Positions 7,602-16,432 of a DNA stretch of 64,000 nucleotides are shown here, piece by piece. The DNA comes from an uncultured Hyphomicrobiales bacterium (GTDB lineage Bacteria > Pseudomonadota > Alphaproteobacteria > Rhizobiales > Xanthobacteraceae), in the NCBI GenBank assembly GCA_903878085.1, contig CAIRGJ010000054.1:1-64000 (forward strand). The letters are read 5' to 3'. The position numbers and the translations under genes are program-made. The notes beneath the pieces were generated by a model, which saw nothing but the letters and a program-made list of their open reading frames with translations, was not told the origin of the DNA and searched no databases. Position 1 is the stretch's first letter; each line of letters opens with the position of its first letter.

Positions 7602-8615
7602 CTACGGCTTCAAGCGGATCAGTCGCTTGCCGAGGTTCTCGCCGCGGTAAAGTTCGGCGATGGCGCCGGGACAATGCTCGATGCCATCGACGATGTCTTC
7701 GCGATAGCGCAGGCTGCCGTCGCGCACCCATGCGGCGAGGCGTGCGATCGCTTCCTCGTAGCGGTGCAGGTAATCGAAGATCAGGAAGCCCTGCATCCGC
7801 GCGCGCTTGACCAGAAGGTGCCGTTCGACCCGCGGTCCGCTCGGCGGTGGGTTCCAACTTGGAATCGACGCGGTACCGCAAATCACCACGCGCGCCTTGG
7901 CCGCGAGTTGGGCCATCACCGCATCGCTGATGGCGCCGGCGGTATTGTCGAAATAGACATCGATGCCGCGCGGACACGCCGCCGCCAAAGCCTCGGCGAC
8001 GTCGCCGGCCTTGTAATCGATCGCCGCGTCGTAGCCGAATTCGCCGGTGCAGAGCTTGACCTTCTCGGGGCCGCCGGTGATGCCGACGGTGCGGCAGCCG
8101 GAGAGCTTGGCGATCTGCCCGACGGCGGAGCCAACCGCACCGGCGGCTGTCGAGACGACAACGGTGTCGCCCGCGCGCGGTTGGCCCGCCTCGATCAATC
8201 CGAAGTAAGCCGTGATGCCGTTGAGGCCGAGGACGCCGAGCGAAAGCGACAGCGGCAGGTCGGTCTCCGTCACCTTGCGGGTAACGTTGCTGCCGTCGGA
8301 GACGGCGTAGTCCTGCCAGCCGAGCATGCCCATGACATGCTCACCCTCGGCAAAACCAGGATGGCGCGACGCAACGACCGTGCCGGCCGAGAACGAGCGC
8401 ATCACCTCGCCGATGCCGACCGGATCGGAATAATTGGCGACGGCTGAGACCCAGCCGCGCATCGCCGGCTCGACCGACAGGAATTCGTTGCGGACGATGA
8501 ACTCGCGGTCGCGCAAAGCAGGGACCGGCGTCTCGACGATCTCGAAATGCTCGGCCTGCGGAATGCCGCTGGGCCGGGATTTCAGACGGACCTGGCGGTT
8601 GCTTTGCGGGATCAT
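7602..8615 (-). CDS. NADP-dependent medium-chain oxidoreductase (CurA/PTGR-like)
   Basis: The 337-residue protein is a zinc-free medium-chain dehydrogenase/reductase. The N-terminal domain has SVEPAMRGW, and the NADP-binding domain has VVSTAAGAVGSAVGQIAKLSG. The motif VYFDNTAGAISDAVM is typical of the curcumin, leukotriene B4 or prostaglandin reductase group, which reduces double bonds of enones. The substrate here is unknown. The gene is nine bases downstream of the DUF1330 gene and probably cotranscribed with it. Confidence 0.85.
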   Translation of the reverse strand: MIPQSNRQVRLKSRPSGIPQAEHFEIVETPVPALRDREFIVRNEFLSVEPAMRGWVSAVANYSDPVGIGEVMRSFSAGTVVASRHPGFAEGEHVMGMLGWQDYAVSDGSNVTRKVTETDLPLSLSLGVLGLNGITAYFGLIEAGQPRAGDTVVVSTAAGAVGSAVGQIAKLSGCRTVGITGGPEKVKLCTGEFGYDAAIDYKAGDVAEALAAACPRGIDVYFDNTAGAISDAVMAQLAAKARVVICGTASIPSWNPPPSGPRVERHLLVKRARMQGFLIFDYLHRYEEAIARLAAWVRDGSLRYREDIVDGIEHCPGAIAELYRGENLGKRLIRLKP

Positions 8616-8624
8616 GCTTGCGGC

Positions 8625-8912
8625 CTACAGCCCCTCGACGCTGACCAGACGCGCCGAACTGCAGGCGTCGCGGATATGCTTGAGGCCCTGATAGGTCGGG
8701 CCGTTGTAGAAGCCTTCCCACGCTGCGACGGTGGGGAATTCCAAGAGGACGATGCGGCGCGGTTGCCAGTCGCCTTCGTAGACTTTGTGGGCGCCGCCGC
8801 GCGCCAGATATTTGGCGCCGGCCTGTTCCAAAGCGGGCTTCACGCCGGCCATGAATTCCTGATACTTCGCCGGATCGCGGATATCGACGTCGAAAATAAC
8901 GTAAGCGCTCAT
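8625..8912 (-). CDS. DUF1330 protein
   Basis: This 95-residue protein has the ferredoxin-like dimeric alpha-beta barrel sequence of DUF1330: AYVIFDVDIRDPAKYQEFM at the start and a strand-helix unit RRIVLLEFPTVAAWEGFYNGP. Function in the family is not established. GGAGG lies eight bases before the ATG at 8912. It stands between the dihydropyrimidinase and the oxidoreductase on the same strand. Confidence 0.9.
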   Translation of the reverse strand: MSAYVIFDVDIRDPAKYQEFMAGVKPALEQAGAKYLARGGAHKVYEGDWQPRRIVLLEFPTVAAWEGFYNGPTYQGLKHIRDACSSARLVSVEGL

Positions 8913-8943
8913 AAGTCCCCCTCCGAAAAAATCGAGACGGAAC

Positions 8944-10362
8944 TTAAACCGCTGCCGAAGGCTTTGCCAACTCCGACTTCTCGCGCGCGATATAATCGCC
9001 GGCGCCGAGCTTGCCGGTGAGCTTGCCGTCGCGCACCACGAATTGGCCGCGCACCATGGTCGACACCGGCCAGCCAGTGACCGCGATGCCTTCGTAGGGC
9101 GTATAGTCGCAGCCGCCGTGCATCAGCTTTTGCGAAATGGTTTCTTGCCGCTTCGGGTCCCAGATCGCGATGTCGGCGTCGCAGCCGACGGCGATAGTGC
9201 CTTTCTTTGGATAAAGCCCGTAGGTCTTGGCGTGATTGGTCGCGGTCAGCGCGACGAATTCGTTCAGCGTGATGCGGCCTTTGGAAACGCCTTCGGAAAA
9301 CAAGATCGGCAGCCGCGTCTCGATGCCGGGAATGCCGTTCGGCACCCAGCGGAAACTGGTCTTGCCCTTGGGCAATAATTTGCCCTGCGGATCGTCGTAC
9401 TTGAATGGGCAGTGGTCCGACGAGAACAGCGAGAAGATGCCCTGCTGCAAACCTTCCCAGCAAGCCGCCTGGCTGGCCTTGTCGCGCGGCGGCGGCGAGC
9501 AGACATACTTCGCGCCCTCCATATTGAGGCCGTCGAGGTCTTGCTCCGTTAGCATCAGATATTGTGGGCAGGTCTCGCCGTAGATCTTGAGGCCGCGGCG
9601 GCGGGCGCGGGCGATCTCGTCCATCGCCTCGCGGTTCGACACGTGCACGATCATGATCGGCACGTCGATCAATTCGGCGAGCGATATCGCGCGGTGGGTC
9701 GCTTCGCGTTCGACCGCGATCGGCCGCGAGACGCCGTGATATTTGGTTCCGGTTTTGCCCGCCTGCTCCAGCCGGTCGGTGAGGAAACGGATGGCGTCGT
9801 AGTTCTCGGCATGCACCATCACCAGCGCGCCGGTTTCGCGCGCCACGCTCATCACCTTGAGCATCTCCATGTCGGACAGCGCCAGACCCTCATAGGTCAT
9901 GAACACCTTGAACGAAGTGTAACCGTCATTGACCAGCGCCGGCAGTTCCTGGCCGAGCACGCTGTCGGTGGCGTCGGCAATGATGAGATGGAACGAGACG
10001 TCGACGTAACACTGGCCGTCGGCCTTGGCGTGATACTGCTTCACGACTTCGCGCAGGCTCTCGCCCTTCTGCTGCATGGCGAAGGGCAGCACCATGGTGT
10101 TGCCGCCGAACGCCGCCGAGCGCGTCGCGGAGGCGAAATCGTCCGCCATTACGATGCCCGGGCCGGACGGCTGGGCGATATGGACGTGGCTGTCGATGCC
10201 GCCCGGCAGCACCAAAAGGCCGCTGGCGTCCACGATCTCGCCGGCGTTGCCGAGATCGGCGCCCAAGGCTGTGATCTTGCCGCCGCTGATGCCGACGTCG
10301 CAGGAAAACGTGTCGGACGCGGTTGCGATCGTGCCGCCGCGGATAATGGTGTCGAAATTCAT
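8944..10362 (-). CDS. Dihydropyrimidinase / hydantoinase
   Basis: The 472-residue amidohydrolase opens cyclic diamides such as dihydrouracil or hydantoins. The complete binuclear metal site is visible: His59 and His61 (GGIDSHVHIAQ), the lysine that is carbamylated, Lys152 (TSFKVFMTYEG), His184 (VHAEN), His240 (IVHVSN) and Asp315 (SSDHCPF). The start MNFDTIIRGG at 10362 fits the family; ATG codons at 10377 and 10470 would add unusual leaders. It heads a group with DUF1330 and the oxidoreductase. Together with the ureide amidase set near the left end it suggests use of cyclic nitrogen compounds. Confidence 0.9.
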   Translation of the reverse strand: MNFDTIIRGGTIATASDTFSCDVGISGGKITALGADLGNAGEIVDASGLLVLPGGIDSHVHIAQPSGPGIVMADDFASATRSAAFGGNTMVLPFAMQQKGESLREVVKQYHAKADGQCYVDVSFHLIIADATDSVLGQELPALVNDGYTSFKVFMTYEGLALSDMEMLKVMSVARETGALVMVHAENYDAIRFLTDRLEQAGKTGTKYHGVSRPIAVEREATHRAISLAELIDVPIMIVHVSNREAMDEIARARRRGLKIYGETCPQYLMLTEQDLDGLNMEGAKYVCSPPPRDKASQAACWEGLQQGIFSLFSSDHCPFKYDDPQGKLLPKGKTSFRWVPNGIPGIETRLPILFSEGVSKGRITLNEFVALTATNHAKTYGLYPKKGTIAVGCDADIAIWDPKRQETISQKLMHGGCDYTPYEGIAVTGWPVSTMVRGQFVVRDGKLTGKLGAGDYIAREKSELAKPSAAV

Positions 10363-10493
10363 AGTCTCTTTTAACATTTTTGCTTCGTACCGCCAGTGAC
10401 TTTGCCCCTGCAAGGCGGCGGCAAGGGTTGATTTAGGCAGGCTTTCGGCGACATGGTCGCGTTGCCGCAACCTGCGTCGGACGGACTAAAAGC

Positions 10494-10712
10494 ATGCATA
10501 AAATTGAGGCGCTGGAAGCACGGATCGATACGCTGGAAACGCGGCTCGCGCACCAGGACCGGATGCTGGAGGATCTCAATGCCACCATCACGGATCAGTG
10601 GAAGCAGATCGAAATGCTGATCCGTCAGGCCAAGCGGCTGGACGAACAACTCCAGGATGTCCGCGATAGCGCAGGCTCGCCCGGCGAACAGGAGCCGCCG
10701 CCGCACTACTGA
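10494..10712 (+). CDS. slyX: SlyX family protein
   Basis: The 72-residue protein is a predicted coiled coil: EALEARIDTLETRLAHQDRM, followed by further heptads to about residue 57 and a proline-rich end (EQEPPPHY). This matches the SlyX family in length, heptad pattern and C-terminal PPHY. Its biochemical role is not known. It is transcribed away from the dihydropyrimidinase gene. Confidence 0.9.
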   Translation: MHKIEALEARIDTLETRLAHQDRMLEDLNATITDQWKQIEMLIRQAKRLDEQLQDVRDSAGSPGEQEPPPHY

Positions 10713-10793
10713 TCTTTCGCAGGCTGAGCCGGTTGCAAGCCTGCGGTCAGAACCGCTACAGGATCACGGCAAAGAAACGGGGAGGGACGACCA

Positions 10794-11576
10794 ATGCTTT
10801 CCAATGCCGATCGCAGCAAAGCGGCCGATATTCTCATGGCGGCGCAAAAGGAACGCAAACAGGCGGTCCAGCTGTCGGTGACCTTTCCCGGCATCACCAT
10901 CGAGGATTCCTATGCGATCTCGACCGAGGTCGCGAACCGCAAGATCGCGGCCGGCGCCAAGCTGATCGGCCACAAAGTGGGCCTGACCTCCAAGGCGATG
11001 CAGCGTTCGTCGATGATCGATGAGCCGGATTTCGGCTTCATCCTCGACGACCAGATGATCGCCGACGGCGCCAAGGTGAAGCACGCCGATTACTGCAAAC
11101 CGCGGGTCGAGGTCGAACTGGCTTTCGTCATGGGCAAGCGGCTGCTCGGCCCGGGCATTGGGCTCGCTGACGTGTTGCGCGCCACCGAATATGTCATCCC
11201 GGCGATCGAGATCGTCGACGCCCGCATTCAGGATCAGCGCAAGATTTTCGACACCGTCGCAGACAACGGCGCCGCGGCCGGCATCGCGCTCGGCGGCCGT
11301 CCGGTCGGACCATTGGACGTCGATCTGCGCTGGGTCGGCGGCATCATGTACCGCAACTCCGAAATCGAGGAGACGGGCTTGGCGGCCGGCGTGCTCGGCC
11401 ACCCGGCGCTCGGCGTCGCCTGGCTCGCCAACAAGCTCGGTACCGTCGGCACCGCGCTGGAGCCCGGCCACATCGTGCTCGCCGGCTCGTTCACCCGCGT
11501 GGTGTTCGCGCAAAAAGGCGATACGCTGCATGCCGACTTCGGCCCGCTCGGCGGCATCGCCATTCAGTTCATCTAG
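10794..11576 (+). CDS. hpaH: 2-oxo-hept-4-ene-1,7-dioate hydratase, HpaH-like
   Basis: The 260-residue protein adds water to a 2-hydroxy-dienoate in meta-cleavage pathways. The metal ligands expected for the HpcG/HpaH fold are at the same positions as in the known enzyme: Glu106 and Glu108 (RVEVELAFVMG) and Glu139 (PAIEIVDARI). The substrate lysine segment is GHKVGLTSKAMQ. A GGGGAGG site precedes ATG 10794. The aldolase follows 14 bases later, making a hydratase-aldolase pair. An analogous hydratase for a related substrate cannot be excluded. Confidence 0.85.
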   Translation: MLSNADRSKAADILMAAQKERKQAVQLSVTFPGITIEDSYAISTEVANRKIAAGAKLIGHKVGLTSKAMQRSSMIDEPDFGFILDDQMIADGAKVKHADYCKPRVEVELAFVMGKRLLGPGIGLADVLRATEYVIPAIEIVDARIQDQRKIFDTVADNGAAAGIALGGRPVGPLDVDLRWVGGIMYRNSEIEETGLAAGVLGHPALGVAWLANKLGTVGTALEPGHIVLAGSFTRVVFAQKGDTLHADFGPLGGIAIQFI

Positions 11577-11590
11577 GGAAAGCGGCAGCC

Positions 11591-12349
11591 ATGCAACGCA
11601 ACGCCTTCAAGCACAATCTCGCCGCCGGCAAACTCCAGATCGGTCTGTGGTCGAGCCTGTGCAGCAATATCGCGGCCGAGATCATCGGCGACAGTGGCTT
11701 CGACTGGATGCTGCTCGACACCGAGCATTCGCCGAACGAGATTCCCAATCTGCTTGGCCAGTTGCAGGCGATGCAGGGCGGCCCGACGACGCCGATCATC
11801 CGCCCGGCCTGGAACGATGCGGTGCTGGCCAAGCGCTGCCTCGACATCGGCGCGCAGTCGCTGCTGTTTCCCTACGTGCAGAACGCCGAGGAAGCCCGCG
11901 CCGCGGTCGCCTCGACGCGCTATCCGCCGCACGGCATTCGCGGCGTCTCGGTCGCCGCGCGCGCCAGCCGCTATGGCCGCACCCCCGGCTATCTCGGCAA
12001 GGCTAACGATGAAATCTGCGTGCTGGTGCAGGTCGAAACCCGCGCCGCGCTGAGCGAACTCGAAGCCATCGCCGAAGTCCCCGGTATCGATGGCGTGTTC
12101 ATCGGCCCGTCCGATCTCGCCGCCTCGCTCGGCCATCTCGGCAATCCGCAGCACCCGGACGTACAAAAGGCGATCAAGGACGCGGTCGACCGGCTCACGA
12201 AGGTCGGCAAGCCGGCCGGCATGCTGACCGGCAACGAGGAAGAGGCTAGGCGCTACATCGACTGGGGCTATCTGTTCGTCGCGGTCGGCGCCGACGTCGG
12301 TCTGCTCGCCAAGAACGCTGACGCGCTGTGCAAGCGGTTTAAGCCATAA
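11591..12349 (+). CDS. hpaI: 4-hydroxy-2-oxoheptanedioate aldolase, HpaI-like
   Basis: The 252-residue class II aldolase splits 4-hydroxy-2-oxoheptanedioate into pyruvate and succinic semialdehyde, or acts on similar hydroxy-keto acids. His46 (DTEHSPNE), Arg71 (IIRPAWND), Glu149 (VQVETRAAL) and Asp175 (IGPSDLAASLG) match the catalytic and metal-binding residues of HpaI. It follows the hydratase directly, which supports a shared meta-cleavage route. About 110 bases with no visible feature other than a strong ribosome site separate it from the dioxygenase. Confidence 0.87.
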   Translation: MQRNAFKHNLAAGKLQIGLWSSLCSNIAAEIIGDSGFDWMLLDTEHSPNEIPNLLGQLQAMQGGPTTPIIRPAWNDAVLAKRCLDIGAQSLLFPYVQNAEEARAAVASTRYPPHGIRGVSVAARASRYGRTPGYLGKANDEICVLVQVETRAALSELEAIAEVPGIDGVFIGPSDLAASLGHLGNPQHPDVQKAIKDAVDRLTKVGKPAGMLTGNEEEARRYIDWGYLFVAVGADVGLLAKNADALCKRFKP

Positions 12350-12462
12350 TCCGCCGTACCGGGGCGCGCGTCCCGGGTTTGGCGAGCAAGACCTTGCGCT
12401 AGATCAAAGCGCGGCCTCCTTAATCTCCCAATAGTTGCGATGGGAACCAAGGGAGGCCATTT

Positions 12463-13470
12463 ATGGCGGCACAAGCCGAACCGCTTCACGACATCGCGCA
12501 TCTGGGCAGCGTTGAATTATTCACGCCGGTGCTGGACAAAAGTCTCTGGTACTTTCGTGATCTGCTCGGCATGGAGCCGGTGCATGAGGCGGGGCCGTCG
12601 ATTTATCTTCGCGGCTACGGCGATTACGCCACCAGCACGCTGAAGCTCACCAAAGCGGCGACGAACGGTGTCGGTTGCGTGTCGTGGCGCACCACCAGCC
12701 CGCAGGCGCTGGAGCGGCGCGCCAAGGTCATCGGCGAGGCGGGCCTCGGCATCGGCTGGACCAATGGCGATTTCGGGCGCGGACGCTCGTACCGTTTTCA
12801 CGATCCCGACGGCCACGTCATGGAAATCTATTACGAGGAAGAGAAATTCGTCGCGCCCCCGGAACTGCATTCCACGCTCAAGAATCTGCCGCAGAAGTAC
12901 ACCGGCCGCGGGGTCTGCGTGCGGCGCATCGATCATCTGGCGCTGCTCGCCAAGGACGTCGAGGCCAACCGCAAATTCTCCCAGGAACTGCTCGGCTTCC
13001 AGTTGCGTGAGCAGGTGCGCTACGACCAGGGCAAGACCGAGATCGGCTCCTGGATGAGCCCGACCGCGGTGCATCACGAACTCGCTTACGTGGTGGATGT
13101 GAAGGGCGCGCACGGGCGGTTGCATCACTTCTCGCTGTGGGTGGACAATCGCGACGACGTCATGCGCGCCGCCGACCTCTTCACCGAGAACGGCATCTTC
13201 ATCGAGGCCGGGCCGTCCAAGCACAACAATTCGCAGGGCTTCTATCTGTACACCTACGAACCGGGCGGCAATCGCGTGGAAATCTATTCCGGCAGCTTCC
13301 TGGTGTTTGCGCCCGACTGGGAGCCGGTGACTTGGAACGAGGAAGAGCGCGGCACCGGCACCTATTGGGGTGCGACGCTGCCCGACAGTTTCATCCAATA
13401 CGCCACGCCGAATGTCGAAGGCGCGGGCGCCGATCCCGTCAAGGCGCCGGAATTTCCGGTGTTCTTTTAA
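12463..13470 (+). CDS. Type I extradiol ring-cleavage dioxygenase
   Basis: The 335-residue protein has two VOC modules. The C-terminal module carries the iron facial triad His158 (RRIDHLALL), His222 (RLHHFSLWV) and Glu273 (NRVEIYSG), plus the conserved active-site His254 and Tyr263. This is the pattern of catechol 2,3-dioxygenase and of type I homoprotocatechuate 2,3-dioxygenase. Because an HpaH-like hydratase and HpaI-like aldolase lie just upstream, homoprotocatechuate or a similar catechol is a reasonable substrate guess. AGGGAGG precedes ATG 12463. No semialdehyde dehydrogenase or isomerase gene is present nearby. Confidence 0.85.
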   Translation: MAAQAEPLHDIAHLGSVELFTPVLDKSLWYFRDLLGMEPVHEAGPSIYLRGYGDYATSTLKLTKAATNGVGCVSWRTTSPQALERRAKVIGEAGLGIGWTNGDFGRGRSYRFHDPDGHVMEIYYEEEKFVAPPELHSTLKNLPQKYTGRGVCVRRIDHLALLAKDVEANRKFSQELLGFQLREQVRYDQGKTEIGSWMSPTAVHHELAYVVDVKGAHGRLHHFSLWVDNRDDVMRAADLFTENGIFIEAGPSKHNNSQGFYLYTYEPGGNRVEIYSGSFLVFAPDWEPVTWNEEERGTGTYWGATLPDSFIQYATPNVEGAGADPVKAPEFPVFF

Positions 13471-13574
13471 GAGCTGTCATCAAGCGGTCCGCAAGGCCGT
13501 CAATCCCGCGGCTGGAATGCCTCAACCATGGGCAGTTCCAGTCGCAAAGTCTTATTTGCAACATGCGATTTATG

Positions 13575-13620
13575 TGGAATACCAGAACCTTATAAACTCT
13601 TGCCGTCATGTGAAAACATG
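13575..13620. promoter_or_regulatory. Possible operator region upstream of livG
   Basis: The 182-base gap before the transporter operon is AT-richer than its surroundings. It holds the near-palindrome TGGAATACCA (13575-13584) and a perfect inverted repeat CATGT-GAAA-ACATG (13607-13620), 33 bases before the start codon. Both are the kind of site bound by GntR or IclR type regulators, but no regulator gene is adjacent, so this is a suggestion only. Confidence 0.3.
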
Positions 13621-13652
13621 CCGAGAATAAGAGTGGTGGGGAACGCCGTGTG

Positions 13653-14408
13653 ATGAGTGATGACTTGATCCTCGAGACCGAGGATCTGACCAAGGAATTT
13701 GCCGGATTTACCGCCGTCAATGGCGTTAGCCTGCGCGTCAAGCGTGGAACGATCCACGCGTTGATCGGCCCCAACGGCGCCGGCAAGACCACCTGCTTCA
13801 ATCTGCTCACCAAATTCCTCAGCCCGACCCGCGGCCGCATTCTGTTCAAGGGCCAGGACATCACCACGTTGCAGCCGGCCGACGTGGCGCGGCTCGGCCT
13901 GGTCCGCTCGTTTCAGATATCGGCGGTGTTCCCGCATATGAGCGTGCTGGAAAACGTGCGCATCGCGTTGCAGCGCGCCCGCGGCGGCTCGTTCGATTTC
14001 TGGCGCTCGGCCTCGACGCTCAACGACCTCAACGGCCGGGCGATGGAACTGATCGAGGACGTCGGCCTGACGTCTTTCGCCGACTGGGCGGCGGTTGAGT
14101 TGCCCTATGGCCGCAAGCGCGCGCTCGAAATCGCCACCACGCTGGCGCTCGATCCGGAAATGTTGCTGCTCGACGAGCCGACCGCCGGCATGGGCCACGA
14201 GGACATCGATCGCATAGCGCAGCTGATCAAACGCGTCGCCGCCGACCGCACCGTGCTGATGGTCGAGCATAATCTGTCGGTGGTATCCGATCTGTCCCAC
14301 ACCATCACCGTGCTGACGCGCGGCCGCGTTTTGGCCGAGGGCGATTACGAGACGGTGTCGAAAAATCCGGAAGTGCGCGAAGCCTATATGGGGACGGGAC
14401 ATGCTTGA
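13653..14408 (+). CDS. livG: Branched-chain amino acid-type ABC transporter ATPase (LivG)
   Basis: The 251-residue cytoplasmic ATPase has Walker [10 protein letters not shown], a signature-like stretch LPYGRKRALEIAT, Walker B MLLLDEPTAGMG and the switch His in MVEHNLSVV. The signature lacks the common LSGG wording, which is usual for LivG-type subunits. ATG 13653 is used; GTG 13650 is an equal alternative. The gene overlaps livF by eight bases. The neighbouring meta-cleavage genes suggest that the importer handles an aromatic or other carboxylate rather than amino acids. Confidence 0.9.
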   Translation: MSDDLILETEDLTKEFAGFTAVNGVSLRVKRGTIHALIGPNGAGKTTCFNLLTKFLSPTRGRILFKGQDITTLQPADVARLGLVRSFQISAVFPHMSVLENVRIALQRARGGSFDFWRSASTLNDLNGRAMELIEDVGLTSFADWAAVELPYGRKRALEIATTLALDPEMLLLDEPTAGMGHEDIDRIAQLIKRVAADRTVLMVEHNLSVVSDLSHTITVLTRGRVLAEGDYETVSKNPEVREAYMGTGHA

Positions 14409-15117
14409 CGTCACCGCGCCCTTGCTCGCGATCAAGGACCTGCAAGCCTGGTACGGCGAATCGCACATTCTGCACGGCGTGAATTTCGACGTTCGCGAAG
14501 GCGAGGTCGTGACGCTGCTCGGCCGTAACGGCGCCGGCAAGACCACGACGTTGAAATCGATCATGGGCATGGTCGGCCAGCGCTCCGGCTCGGTGCGCTT
14601 CGAAGGCCGCGAATTGATCGGCAGCGCCGCCAATCAGATCGCGCGCGCCGGTATTGCGATCTGTCCCGAGGAACGCGGGATTTTCGCCAGCCTCAGCGTC
14701 GAGGAAAATCTGCTGCTGCCGCCGGTGGTCAAAGCGGGCGGGCTTTCGCTCAATCAAATCTTCGAACTGTTTCCGAACCTGAAGGAACGGCTCGGCTCCA
14801 GCCAGGGCACCAAACTGTCCGGCGGCGAACAGCAGATGCTTGCGATCGGCCGCATTTTGCGCACCGGCGCCAGACTTCTCCTGCTCGACGAGCCGACCGA
14901 GGGCCTCGCGCCCGTCATCATCCAGCAGATCGGCAAGACCATCCGTGCGCTGAAAGAGCAGGGCTTCACCATTCTGCTGGTGGAACAGAATTTTCGCTTC
15001 GCCTCGACCGTCGCGGATCGCTACTACGTCATGGAACATGGGCGTATCATCGACCAGTTCGCCAATGCCGAACTGGATGCCAATGTGGAGAAGCTGCACG
15101 ACTATCTAGGGGTTTGA
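14401..15117 (+). CDS. livF: Branched-chain amino acid-type ABC transporter ATPase (LivF)
   Basis: The 238-residue second ATPase has Walker A GRNGAGKTT, the LivF-typical IMGMVGQRSGSVRF, the signature LSGGEQQML and Walker B LLLLDEPTEGLAP. It overlaps livG by eight bases and is followed by the two binding-protein genes. LivG and LivF form the heterodimeric motor of the importer. Confidence 0.93.
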   Translation: MLDVTAPLLAIKDLQAWYGESHILHGVNFDVREGEVVTLLGRNGAGKTTTLKSIMGMVGQRSGSVRFEGRELIGSAANQIARAGIAICPEERGIFASLSVEENLLLPPVVKAGGLSLNQIFELFPNLKERLGSSQGTKLSGGEQQMLAIGRILRTGARLLLLDEPTEGLAPVIIQQIGKTIRALKEQGFTILLVEQNFRFASTVADRYYVMEHGRIIDQFANAELDANVEKLHDYLGV

Positions 15118-15179
15118 GACAGGCGATCGGCAATCAATAAGCCGAAATGTTGGAAACAAAAGCAGGGAGGGAATTCGCA

Positions 15180-16391
15180 ATGAACAAGACAATCAGTCTT
15201 GCGGCCTTGGCCGCCATCTTCGCTTGCGGTACTGCCGCTGCCCAGCAAATCAACGTCAAGGTCGGGGTGCTGACCGACATGTCGAGCCTTTATGCCGACG
15301 TTACCGGACCCGGCTCGGTTACTGCGGCAAAAATGGCGGCAGCCGACTTCATGAAGGATCATCCCAACGTGAAGGTCGAGGTCGTCGGCGGCGATCACCA
15401 GAACAAAGCCGATGTCGGCACCAACATCGCCAACCAGTGGTACGACGTCGACAAGGTCGACATCATCATCGACGTGCCGAACTCGGGCGTCGCGCTCGCC
15501 ATCAGCGAAGTCAGCCGGCAGAAGAACAAGGTGTTTGTCGGCTCGGGCCCGGCGTCGTCGGACCTCACCGGCGCCAAGTGCAGCCCCAATACCGTGCACT
15601 GGACCTATGACACCTGGATGCTGGCCAACGGCACCGGCAAGGCGATCGTGAAGACCGGCGGCGACACCTGGTTCTTCCTCACCTCGGACTATGCTTTCGG
15701 CCATGCGCTGGAGCGCGACACCGCCGCGGTGGTGGAAGCCAACGGCGGCAAGGTGCTCGGCAAGGTGCGCCATCCGATCAACACCAACGACTTCTCGTCG
15801 TTCCTGCTGCAGGCGCAGGCGTCAAAGGCCAAGGTGATCGGGCTCGCCAATGCCGGCGGCGACACCATCAACTCGATCAAGCAGGCGGCCGAGTTCGGCA
15901 TCGTCAAGGGCGGCCAGAGCCTCGCCGGCTTGCTGGTCTTCGCCAGCGACATCAACGCGCTGGGTCTGCAGGCCGCGCAGGGCCTGATCTTCACCGAGAC
16001 CTGGTATTGGGACCAGAACGACAATAACCGCGCCTGGACCAAGCGTTGGATGGCCGAGCGCAAGACCACCGACAAGGTGCCGACCATGAACCAGGCCGGG
16101 GTCTATGCCGGCACGCTGCATTATCTCAAGGCGGTTGCCGCGCTGAAAAGCGCCGCCGATGGCAAGGCCGTCGTGGCCGAGATGAAGAAAGAGCCGACCG
16201 ACGATCCGCTGTTCGGCAAAGGCACCATCCGCGCCGACGGCCGCAAGATTCACCCGGCCTATCTGTTTGAGGTGAAGAAGCCGTCGGAATCGAAATATTT
16301 CGGCGACTTCTACAAAGTCCGCGCCACTATTCCCGCCGATCAGGCATTCCGCCCGCTCAAAGACGGCGGTTGTCCGCTGGTGAGCGGTTAA
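15180..16391 (+). CDS. Periplasmic binding protein of LIV-type importer, copy 1
   Basis: The 403-residue type I periplasmic binding protein has a signal peptide (MNKTISLAALAAIFACGTAAA, cut before QQINVKV) and the segment GVLTDMSSLYADVTGPG that begins the ligand-binding fold. ATG 15180 is chosen because GGGAGGG lies eight bases upstream and it begins the signal peptide. It is a close paralog of the next gene, with identical stretches such as NTNDFSSFLLQAQ and GGDTINSIKQAAEFG. The ligand is unknown; aromatic acid binding is inferred from gene context. Confidence 0.9.
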   Translation: MNKTISLAALAAIFACGTAAAQQINVKVGVLTDMSSLYADVTGPGSVTAAKMAAADFMKDHPNVKVEVVGGDHQNKADVGTNIANQWYDVDKVDIIIDVPNSGVALAISEVSRQKNKVFVGSGPASSDLTGAKCSPNTVHWTYDTWMLANGTGKAIVKTGGDTWFFLTSDYAFGHALERDTAAVVEANGGKVLGKVRHPINTNDFSSFLLQAQASKAKVIGLANAGGDTINSIKQAAEFGIVKGGQSLAGLLVFASDINALGLQAAQGLIFTETWYWDQNDNNRAWTKRWMAERKTTDKVPTMNQAGVYAGTLHYLKAVAALKSAADGKAVVAEMKKEPTDDPLFGKGTIRADGRKIHPAYLFEVKKPSESKYFGDFYKVRATIPADQAFRPLKDGGCPLVSG

Positions 16392-16432
16392 CGTTCGACG
16401 AACTGTGTGACTTAACAAGAAGGAAGCGTGCA

